Positions 52,802 to 62,025 of a stretch of 64,000 bases of DNA are shown piece after piece. Positions within the stretch are counted from its first letter, which is position 1; each line of letters begins with the position of its first letter. Origin of the DNA: Bicyclus anynana (taxonomy: Eukaryota > Arthropoda > Insecta > Lepidoptera > Nymphalidae); assembly GCF_947172395.1 (NCBI RefSeq), contig NC_069110.1, positions 2,976,001 to 3,040,000 on the forward strand, given 5' to 3'. Position numbers and translations under genes: made by a program. The notes beneath the pieces were generated by a model. The model was not told the origin of the DNA, made no database searches, and was given only the letters and a program-made list of their open reading frames with translations.

Positions 52802-53503
52802 CTAGGTTTCTCAAAGTGGGGTACGCGAATCCCTAGGGGTTCGCCATTCGACGGTAGGGGGTTCGCGACAAGCTTTACGTAATGGTGGCTTGATAACTGA
52901 TACCAAGTCAGAATTAAGGTTAAAATTGTCCAAAATTACTCCTAACATTGAAAACGTTTGCGACAAGAAACAAGCACACTCATCACATTAATGTTACAAA
53001 GACATTTCTTTTGGTACTTTATGTGCTACCTTTTAGAAAGATAGATATACTTTATTTGCACACCACAAAGACAAATACAAGTGAAAAAAAAAAACAAATT
53101 AAGAAGAGTTCAGCATACAAAAGGCGGCCTTATAGCTAAGTAGCGATTTCTTCCAGGCAACCTTCGGTTTAGGAAAACTTAAGAACATCAGCAGATGGCG
53201 TAAAACAAAAAAAACCATAGTATTAGTAATACACACGCATACAAATAATTTACATCCTAATACATAAACAATATTACACAAATACCTACAATAATAAATA
53301 AAATACATATCAAAATATACTAATAAATACATTATATTCAAGAGAAATAATAGATACAGATCGTTTATTCAAATAAAAACCTTACTTTCTTCAACAGTCA
53401 AATTTATTTTTTTCTTTGGTGGATCCTATTAGTTAGTAAGGGGTTCGCTGTCACTTGGAAATTTTAACAGGGGTTCGTGGAGCCGAAATTTTGAGAAACC
53501 CTG
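52802..53503. mobile_element. hAT-like element remnant with nested LINE tail
   Basis: Left end CTAGGTTTCTCAAAGTGGGG then TTCGCGACAAGC; right end, inverted, CAGGGTTTCTCAAAATTTCG then CACGAACCCCTG. C.(A/G)GGTTTCTCAAA is typical of hAT termini. The middle holds a LINE tail (53040-53165) and AT-rich sequence. No transposase is recognisable. Confidence 0.6.
53040..53165 (-). mobile_element. LINE 3' tail (GCGATCTCTTCCA family), copy 2
   Basis: The minus strand reads CCTGGAAGAAATCGCTACTT, AGCTATAAGGCCGCC and ends AAATAAAGTATATCTATC. Nested in the hAT-like remnant. Confidence 0.6.
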
Positions 53504-53800
53504 ACCTACTGTATTTGCAAATTCCCACATTACTATTCAACTATATCATTATAAATAATTCATAGTAGGTTATTACCAGTGCGACGTCCATAAGCGTCGA
53601 GCGGTTGTATGTAATCCACCTCTATTACCCGCACGGACCCATATTTTATACCCGATGCAATAATAAAGAGACGTTACCGGGTAGTAAGCCGGCAACGACG
53701 CTATGGCGTTAGAACTTAAGCCTCGAAATTCTTTGATATTAATATCTCCTGTCACATTTTAATAACTGCCTCCATTATAAAAGTTCCTTTATTAATCTTA
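53504..53800. other. No gene recognised
   Basis: Unassigned sequence between two elements. A 60-codon minus frame is unrecognised. Confidence 0.3.
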
Positions 53801-54104
53801 TCTATCTATATATAGAAAAATGAATTGCTGTTCGTTAGTCTCGCTGAAACTTGAGAACGGCTGGATGGATTTATCTTAACTTGGTCTCGAAATGTTGGTG
53901 GAGGTGTAGGGAAGGTTTAAAAGGTGAGCAAAAATTAGAATAATTGCAGGGAAAACCATAAAACAAACCTTTTCTATTTCCTATACAAACGTTTAAGAGT
54001 CAAGGGGTAGGGTAGGGGTAGGGAGGGGTAGGTTAGGGTAGGCTAGAGTAGAGATAGGGAAGAAGTGCACATAAGTCAAAGCGAAGCTTGACCGGGTCCG
54101 TTAG
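53801..54104 (+). mobile_element. Non-autonomous Helitron-like element, complete
   Basis: Starts TCTATCTATATATAGAAAAA then TGAATTGCTGTTCGTTAGTC; ends AAGCGAAGCTTGACCGGGTC then CGTTAG. The 5' TC, the 3' TTAG (CTRR-like) preceded by a small hairpin (TCAAAGCGAAGCTTGA), and insertion between A (53800) and T (54105) without target duplication all fit Helitrons. It holds a GGGTA minisatellite at 54004-54060. Confidence 0.75.
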
Positions 54105-54182
54105 TCTTTCATAGTTATAAGATCAAGTTTTTTAATTTTTTTTAACGATCTTTTTTAATGAACGGTATAACCTATCCAGCTA

Positions 54183-54415
54183 CTGATGATGATTATCAGC
54201 AAAGATTGGCAGACTTCACACACGCAGTGAATTAAGAAAATTCTCTGGTATCCATGTTTCCTCACGATGTTTTTCCTTCACCGTTTGAGACACGTGATAT
54301 TAAATTTCTTAAAATGCACACAACTGAAAAGTTGGAGGTGCATGGCCCGGACCGGATTGGAACCCACGCCCTCCGGAATCGGAGGCGGAGGTCACATCCA
54401 CTGGCCTATCACGGC
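54183..54415 (-). mobile_element. SINE family I, copy 13 (3' part missing)
   Basis: Antisense. Head GCCGTGATAGGCCAGTGGAT, GCCTCCGATTCCGGAGGGCG, body to CTGCCAATCTTTGC, then a jump to a short (TGATGA) remnant. Confidence 0.82.
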
Positions 54416-55407
54416 AAAAACGCATATTTGAACTATAATAATTCCTGAACTTTTTATAACGATCCTACGTACAGAACCCTCGGTAGGAATCCGACTCGCA
54501 CTTGTCCGGTTTATTTAATATAACCAATATTGGATGTTAGTGGTACTCAGACAGTACGAAATGATAACGGTACAAATATGTTTAACGAAAAAATACGCGT
54601 CTACGGCAAAAGGAAAGCCACGAGCGTACTTTCGCCAGATACTGTAGGTACTAGGTACTAGGTAACAAACGAAGCTATTTCAATATGACGACCGCAGCGC
54701 TTACCGCGCCCTGCGTCGAGTGGCTTATTACCATTTTATTAATTCTCAAAGGTAATTATAATCAAACCAAATGAGACTCGGCGAGATAATGAAATGAAAA
54801 TTCACTCCAACTGACCTTTTACAATTGCTCAGTTTGAATTTAATGACTATTAGGAAGTATTTTTTTAATGACTTGGAAACCATTTATAAAGGAAACAAAA
54901 AGTTGATTACACGATTACTAAAAAAAATATTCAATATAAATTAATTACCCTTAAAATTATACCCGCGTCCAAGTTTCGCCGATCTATGAGTAAGTAGTAA
55001 GCAATTTTCAATCGAAAAGCCAAAGTTAAATAATCAAAAAGTTTCTGTCTTGTGTGTTTAATGACGTCGTTGATTGTATCTCTATTCATAACATAGAATA
55101 ATTAAGAATAAACGAAAATTTTAGCATTTGTCTAAAAAAATATATCGAAAACGGGAAATTGTAAAAAAATCGTTTTTGTTATACCGCAAAGAAGAAACAA
55201 GTACCTAAGTGAAAAAAAAATAGTACTATGTCTGATTTTAAATGAATTTTTTGCAGAAAATAGGTTATCTATTATCCCGGAAAAATTCGGTTACCGTGGG
55301 ACTTGGAACAATATTTCACGCAAACAGAGTCGCAGTCTAGTAGACTGATAAACACACTCGTAATCGTCACTTGCGTCGCAAAGTCGGGTAAAAACCCCGA
55401 ACTGCTA
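54416..55407. other. No gene recognised
   Basis: Mixed composition. A possible repeat end at 54485 (GACTCGCACTTGTCCGG). Confidence 0.3.
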
Positions 55408-55555
55408 GGCTATTCTGTAACGATATTTTAGCAAGTGCGAGTTTCGATTTAACCTCCATCTCTCTCTGTTTAGCACGATACTACAGAATGAGAAAGGTAG
55501 CGGTGAATTCAAACTCGCACTACCGAGTTATACAAAACATAGTTAGAGAATAGCC
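55408..55555. mobile_element. MITE with GGCTATTCT ends, copy 2
   Basis: GGCTATTCTGTAACGATATT and GCAAGTGCGAGTTTCGATTT mirrored by GAATTCAAACTCGCACTACC and TTAGAGAATAGCC. 148 bp, collinear with 39319-39470. Confidence 0.85.
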
Positions 55556-55708
55556 ATGCTGTACTGCCCTTTACACTACACCCGCTGTGCAATGTCACGG
55601 AAGCTGGGACAGTGCGTGCCCTGCTGTCTTCGTAAGCCGATTAGCAGCATCTGCTCTTGATAACCCCGCTGTTTCATATATTAGTTAATCCATAATATAT
55701 AGTTTGAA

Positions 55709-55983
55709 ACCGTGATAGCCTGGCGAATATACCTTTAATTTAGAGAGGGTAGCTTTGAATCCGATCCGGGGCATGCACCTCCAACTTTTCAGTTGTGTGC
55801 ATTCTAAGAAATTATATATCACGTGTCCCAAACTGTGAAGGATCGTGAGGAAACCTGCATACCAGAGAATTTTCTTGATATTTTATTATTTAGGTCTGCC
55901 AATCCGCATTCGGCCAGCGTGGCTCTCCTCCCGTTCTGAGAGGAGACTCGAGCTCAGCAGTGAGACAAATATGGGTAGATAAC
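55709..55983 (+). mobile_element. SINE family I, copy 14
   Basis: Sense, diverged head (ACCGTGATAGCCTGGCGAAT), B box CTTTGAATCC degraded. The rest is collinear through GAGACTCGAGCTCAGCAGTG. Confidence 0.82.
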
Positions 55984-56136
55984 AAACAAAAAACTTCTAA
56001 GTAGATAGAATAGGCTGATAAGGATTAATCAGATTTCATCTTTAGGGGATATGGGGGGGGAAGCACACAGCTCTAAAGGCGGGTTACTGGACTAAGTTTA
56101 CGTGGAAATCATTCTTTACTTAATTAAATATCCGTC

Positions 56137-56347
56137 GGCCTCCGTGGCGCAGTAGTATGCGCGGTGGATTTACGGGATTCGATCCCCGGCTGGGCAAAAA
56201 CGTACCGCCAAGCGATTTAGTGTTCTGGTTCGATGCCGTGAACAACCGAAAGGATTGTGGATTTTCATCCTCCTCCTAACAAGTTAGCCTGCTTCCATCT
56301 TAGATTGCATCATCACTTACCTTTAGGTGAGATTGTAGACAAAGTGT
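56137..56347 (+). mobile_element. SINE family II, copy 5 (internal deletion)
   Basis: Head GGCCTCCGTGGCGCAGTAGT, B box GATTCGATCCCC, then a jump to AAAAACGTACCGCCAAGCGA and tail GCATCATCACTTACCTTTAG. The CTTCGGCCGTGGCTAG segment is missing. Confidence 0.82.
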
Positions 56348-56592
56348 AGTAAAAAATTAAATAAAAAAAAAAGATATGTGCGTGTAAATTATTTTTAAAA
56401 CGGGGTACTACCAGTAATTTCATAAAGGGTACGGGATTTCGGGTCAAGCAAGTGTTCCGTACGTGACTATGAATACATCAATGATGTGTTAGTACCTATA
56501 GAGAGTTTAACCCAACCCTTGTGTAATGTCACCATATGTATCTATTGATCTTACCTACTTATAAAAAAAATTGTAACAGAATGAACTCTGTC

Positions 56593-56903
56593 ATGGTCAT
56601 TATCAAGCCATATTCGGCTCACTGCTGAGCTCCAGTCTCTTCTCAGAATGGGAGGGGTTATTCCAATAGTCCACCACGCTGGCCCAATGCGGATTGGCAG
56701 ACTTCACACACGCAGATAACTACGAACATTCTCTGGTATGCAGGTTTCCTCACGATGTTTTTCCTTCACCGTTTGAGACACATGATATTTAATTTCTTAA
56801 AATGCCCACAACTAAAAAGCTTGAGGTGTATGCTCGGACAGATTGGAACTCACACCCTCCGGAATCGGAGGCAGAGGTCATATCCACTGGGCTATCACGG
56901 CTC
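56593..56903 (-). mobile_element. SINE family I, copy 15
   Basis: Antisense, full length from tail ATATGGCTTGATAATGACCA to head GAGCCGTGATAGCCCAGTGG. Confidence 0.87.
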
Positions 56904-57239
56904 ATAAATGAATTCTGTACTACTTTTTAATTTTTTTATAGAAGGGCATTCAGGGATTAATAGTAAAAATACACTATATTCCTACCAAAGGCAAGCATAT
57001 TAGGTTACCTAGGTACCATAATAAGCTTTTTTTTATATAAATAAATCCCCATTTTGGAGAAGTCCTAGTTGCTCTGGCAGGTGCCATCTTATTTGCTTTA
57101 TTGATTTATGCAGGTTTAATTTTTTTTTTTTTAGAATAAGTTAAATGTTATTTAGCAAATTTTATTATTTATACGCATGTTAATTGTTATGTTATCTAAC
57201 GTCACCAAGACGTGGGCTTTTTAACTCACGATCTCGGGG

Positions 57240-57420
57240 GTGCCCGGGCTGACACACTCAGGCGAAATCACCCTTTCCGAACGGCCCTCTAAGACGAGGT
57301 CCGAGTCTCAGAGCCTTCGCAGAAGCATCAGGTGATGCTTCTGCGCTCGCCCAAACCGCCCCGTTGACGCCGTTGAGGTCCCATAAGGAGCCTACGACAC
57401 TTACACAATCAGAACAAAAA
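57240..57420 (-). repeat. Unclassified GC-rich interspersed repeat, copy 2
   Basis: The minus strand reads GTAGGCTCCTTATGGGACCT, CAACGGCGTCAACGGGGCGG then TTTGGGCGAGCGCAGAAGCA; partner of 4852-4950. A 13-bp perfect palindrome pair (CGCAGAAGCATCA / TGATGCTTCTGCG, 57318-57345) lies in it. A 63-codon minus frame spans it but matches nothing I know. Confidence 0.55.
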
Positions 57421-58789
57421 GCTTGGTAAGAGTGAGGATACCTGGACATTCAACTCTTGTACTCCTTTCAATAAAATACCATCAGCGCAACAATTAATAA
57501 CACCTGTCACATAGCATTATGAGACCCTTGGTAGAAAAACCGATACCAATTTGAACTACCCCTGATTAAATCACGCAAAGGAATACCAACCCTATTACAC
57601 AGATGTTAAAGTCTAAAATAATTTTTGCTGTTTTGTTTAGTTTTTAAATCCGATTATATTATTGAATCGTAATTTGTAATGCATTATATTATTACGTTGT
57701 AAGTTCATTAAACAGACAAACAAATTCGATAATCCAATTTCAAAATCAATGATAAACTTGTTTGACGTATTTTTTATTAATTACATTTTATAGGACTTTT
57801 ACGTTTCATTTACCTAATTATATTTGGATTCGCGTTATTAACGTGCATTAATGCGATTAATGAAACGCGTTAATGAAACTCATTAAAAAAATATTTAACG
57901 TTCAAAAGTATTTCAGAAAGTTCTTTTCGATTATGGTAACATTTAACGCAATGAAATGATATCACTATAATTTATTTTTGTAATATTCTTGCCCAAAGAT
58001 TTTTGGTCTTGCCTGTGACCCATGTCATTGTATAGATTATACAATTTATTGTATTTATTTAGCACAAGTTGAAAGTAAAAATTACAACTCTATCCACTAT
58101 CCAGACATGTCAGGGACTGGTCCAAAGTATTCTGACATAGAGGTTCGATCCTTGACCTCTGAGGATGCATTACGAACGTCTATCGAAGAAGGAATTTTTC
58201 ATCTTCTTTTGTAGGGCCTACCCTAGGTTAAAACCTTGTGCACTCCACTGTTTTATATACATACACAATTCACGACAGCTCGAGAATTTACACGGTTCCC
58301 GAAAAGCCCTGACCCTAAATAAGAGCAATAGATAGGTACGACATGTCAAAGTCTAAGATTCAGGTCACCCACACAAACAAACGAACATAAACACAGGGCT
58401 GTGCGTCTGTGTTAGTGTATCTTTGCGAGCACGTGACGCCGTGTCGTCGCCGCTGCGATATTAAACCGACGAACTGGGCTTCCCAAAGTTTGGCTTATTT
58501 GTTCAGTAACAAACATTTTAAATTTTCTGTCTTTTGAGAACGCTGGTCTTCGGAGGTCAAATATACATGCTGTTTAAGTTCCTAAAAGAGTTATGTATTG
58601 AGTGATCATAGAACTGGCAGCTTGCTTGAGCACCGAGTTATTCAAAGAGTTAATGCTGATTAAAAATGAATTTAAACTTATTGAAGCTGTATGAAAACCT
58701 TCAAACTGAACTTGAGAAATCGAGCTCGTACCCCCTTTAACATTTACTGATGATTTGCAATAATACACCGGGTGTATTTTCGTATAAGT
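57421..58789. other. No gene recognised
   Basis: AT-rich. 57820-57900 has repeated ATTAATG/CATTAA motifs. A MITE right-end-like TGTGCACTCCACTG sits near 58225-58245. A GC-rich patch lies at 58425-58470. Confidence 0.35.
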
Positions 58790-59021
58790 ATGAGGAGATC
58801 CGCAGACGAACCAAAGTCACTGACATAGCTCAGCGAGTCGCAAAGCTGAAGTGGCAATGGGCAGGCCTCATAGTTCGAAGAGCCGATGGACGTTGGTGAC
58901 GCTGGAACCCGTACCGGAAAGCGCAGTGTTGATTGACCCCCCCAGTAGGTGGATCGAGTATATCAAGCGGGTTGCAAGGAGCCGCTAGATGCTGGCGGCT
59001 CGAGACCGTTGTGCTTGGAGG
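58790..59021 (+). mobile_element. RTE LINE 3' fragment, subfamily A
   Basis: From ATGAGGAGATCCGCAGACGA to GCGGCTCGAGACCGTTGTGC+TTGGAGG, collinear with 49652-49990 with small deletions. It breaks off before the 3' end. Confidence 0.78.
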
Positions 59022-59508
59022 TTTATTAAATAATCGCGTAAAATAAGTTATTCGCGTTTATTCCAAATTAATTTCTAAAAGTTTGAGAACAACCAGATCT
59101 CACCCCAAGCGTGGTTCGTAGCTCGGCGTACACACTGAGATCGCGCCAGAAAAATTTAATTGTGAAATACGGTCCCCCCTCTTTGCCCCTCCCTGCCCTT
59201 CACTTCCCCCCTTCACATGAAAATCATTTCGAAGGTGGGCGTGCCACTAGTTTTTCTTAGAGCTTGTATGAAGCAGATAAAAATGGATGTATATTTTTAC
59301 GTTCCATCGTAATATTTCAATCAATTTATACAAAATCTTGACAAATTACCGGAACTTTTCTCATATAACTATCTAATGGTAAAAATTCTTTTAGTAACCT
59401 TTGAGTTTAATGAAAACAGACAGACAGACAAACAGACCCGGAGGAGGACTTTCTTCTACACTAATACGAGTATTAAAAAGAAGAAAGATTTGTATTTCTG
59501 TACGTAAC
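59022..59508. other. Unassigned DNA between two RTE pieces
   Basis: Includes a C-rich patch (GGTCCCCCCTCTTTGCCCCT) and an (ACAG)n-containing repeat-like end TACACTAATACGAGTATTAA. The RTE pieces on either side overlap by about 40 bp of sequence. Confidence 0.4.
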
Positions 59509-59645
59509 GAGTCGCTGGATGCTGGCGGCTCGAGACCGTTGTGCTTGGAAGTCCATACAAGAGGCCTTTGTCCAGCAGTGGACGTCTATCATCTGTTTAT
59601 GTCCAGCAGTGGACGTCTATCGTCTATGAATGATGAAGATGATAA
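59509..59645 (+). mobile_element. RTE LINE 3' terminus, subfamily A, duplicated tail
   Basis: GAGTCGCTGGATGCTGGCGG to (ATG)n. TGTCCAGCAGTGGACGTCTA is present twice (about 59570 and 59600), a small tandem duplication of the 3' end. Confidence 0.75.
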
Positions 59646-59760
59646 TGTAACGAATAAACTCAAAAACTACTGTTAACGCAACTGCTGTACTACGTTCTGA
59701 CTTATTTGAAAAATCCTTTCACCAAAAGAAGGCTACATTATCAGGAAGTAACCTTATAAT

Positions 59761-59859
59761 CGACCACCCAGCAGGTGGACTGACAACATCAAGCGAGTCG
59801 CAGGTATTCGCTGGATGCAGGCGGCTCAGTATCGTGATGTTTGGAAGTCCCTACAAAAG
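59761..59859 (+). mobile_element. RTE LINE fragment, subfamily B
   Basis: CGACCACCCAGCAGGTGGAC then CAAGCGAGTCGCAGGTATTC and ATGTTTGGAAGTCCCTACAA match 52326-52622. Confidence 0.72.
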
Positions 59860-60694
59860 TTGATCTTTTGAAATTACACGTTTTTACAATTTATTATTTT
59901 AAGTTACATTTACATTTTAAGGCGAAACCAATTCTGTTCAAGCATTATTTTCACCAAAAACAATATTAAAATTAGCATATTAATTAGCTCAACGCATTAC
60001 CCAGTAATAGGAAGCTGTTCGAATTTCACGTTTTTAAATATATTTCAGTTTTTTTTTATATAAGAAAGATAACTTGTAACTTATAAACCGACATAGCAAA
60101 CTATGAGATATATTATACTAGCTTGTTATTGAATACAATTCAATAATACCGCATGTATTTTATGACTAAGTTATAAAAATAAAATCAAAGATTTTTAATT
60201 ATAAGCAACTAAAGAAACTATAATATATACATAGCTAAACTACATCATAATAAATTAATATGAATAATACTCACGACAGCTTAAATTCTAAACAAAGCAC
60301 CTCTTAAGTTTTAAGTTTGGCTAGTGCTATAATAAACAAATCCATCATAACCTATATTACGTCAACAGAAACAATTAATTATTCCACAACTACCCTACAT
60401 AGTAAAATAAAACACGTGCGCCAGGAATTTCAGGGGCAAGGGAGTATGGGGTGCATGACAATATGCCGTTCCTCCTTACTGTACCCTACCCTATAGCATA
60501 TTGTAATAATAATTCAATTTTGCGGACAAGTGTAATTAATTGTAGCGTATCGGTGACTGTAAAAAAGCTATACGTCACTTGATCTTTGTGTTCAATCCGA
60601 TTTATATTTGTAAGGGTGACATGCGCATTGTTCATCACGCACCACGCAGCAAAGTTTCGCCTGACCTAGTAAAGAGAGACTTGATAGCCAGATA
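59860..60694. other. No gene recognised
   Basis: AT-rich. TACTCACGACAGCTTAAATT+CTAAA at 60271 resembles ACACTCACGATAGTATAAAT at about 43081, so a shared unknown repeat is likely. Confidence 0.35.
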
Positions 60695-60977
60695 TCATCA
60701 TTATCATTATCAACTCATGTTCAACTCACTACTGAGCTCGAGTATCCTCTCAGGATGAGAGAGGTTAAGCTAATATTCACCACGCTGGCCCAATGCGGAT
60801 AGGCAGACTTCACACACGCAGAGTATTAAGAAAATTCTCTGGTATGCAGGTTTCTCACGATTCTTCACCGTTTGAGACACGTGATATTTAATTTCTTAAA
60901 ATGCCCACAACTGGAAAATTGGAGGTGCATGGCCCGGACCGGCAGAGGTCCTCCACTTCCACTGAGCTATCACGGCT
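60695..60977 (-). mobile_element. SINE family I, copy 16
   Basis: Antisense. Tail (ATGATAATGATGATA), body intact, most of the tRNA-like head deleted: GAGCCGTGATAGCTCAGTGG is followed by a jump to GGACCTCTGCCGGTCCGG. Confidence 0.83.
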
Positions 60978-61017
60978 CTCTCTTGTATTGCGCAGCCAGA
61001 CATACCTCATTTTATCA

Positions 61018-61150
61018 TCATCGTTAACTGCCGATGGACCTCCACTGCTGGACATAGGCCTCTTGCATGGATTTCCAAACACAATGTTTTGGAGCCGCCA
61101 GCATCCTGTGACTCCCTGCTACCCTACGTCTTCGTTCTACCTAGTCGACC
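61018..61150 (-). mobile_element. RTE LINE 3' fragment, subfamily A
   Basis: Minus strand: ACAGGATGCTGGCGGCTCCA, then TGGAAATCCATGCAAGAGGC and CTATGTCCAGCAGTGGAGGT. It lies beside SINE copy 16. Confidence 0.72.
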
Positions 61151-62025
61151 ATCACTACGCTATCGCTACGCTCAGTTTATAAATATCAAGAAGCGACTGC
61201 GAGGTGATGCCGTACCACCGCGCCCCTACGTTACCGCTGATATCTAAAATATGGTATTGCACAGCATAATGCACGATGTTTCTAAACATCATAAAGATTG
61301 TACGAGTATGCTATTTATAGCATTCTATATCGAAAATCTAGTTTATTAATTCTTGCCTCTCCGAGGCATATTAGTGTTGACGCGGATTTAAGGCGGATTT
61401 ACATTTCTCTGACGTGACGTAACGCATCAGAACAGAATCGGTATCATACTTTTTGTGTAGCAACGTTTACACTTATGTGTTGTGACATGTCGTGATGGCT
61501 TCGCCAAAATGTATGATACTGTATGATAATGTATGATACTGTATGATAATATATGATACACGTCCCCAAACTAATCCATAATCACTAAGTAAACTTGATG
61601 AGTTTTTTTTAAACAGGTCAGAGAACTACACTTCTCTATAGTACTCTGACCTCTTACATGTAACATTTTTGCATTTATATTGTTGTCTTGTGTAGTGTTT
61701 TCGTCTAAGTGCAGTTATGATAATTTATTATAAGAGGTCACACCAAGAAGATGCAATCAATAAGTATGTTATTTAATATTGTAACATAATTGTAACCAGT
61801 TTTGTGATCCAAATATAAAAAACAATGTAATTCTAACACCATTAACTTCTCAGCGCCGGCTTGTACATATGTATTCTGTGGCGCCGGACTAAGAATTTTT
61901 AATGAAAATTTTTTAGGAACCCAGAAAGGAATGAGATCTGAAGCCAAAGGCTAAGCAATTATTATATGCGAAACTGAATTTGCAGCATATTAGTGTGTAA
62001 TGTGGAATTTAAGAGAAAAGAATGA
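61151..62025. other. No gene recognised; 20-bp tandem repeat at 61509-61560
   Basis: GTATGATACTGTATGATAAT is repeated about 2.5 times at 61509-61560. The rest is AT-rich. A 69-codon minus frame 61738-61947 is unrecognised. The LINE 5' breakpoint is near the end of this stretch. Confidence 0.5.
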
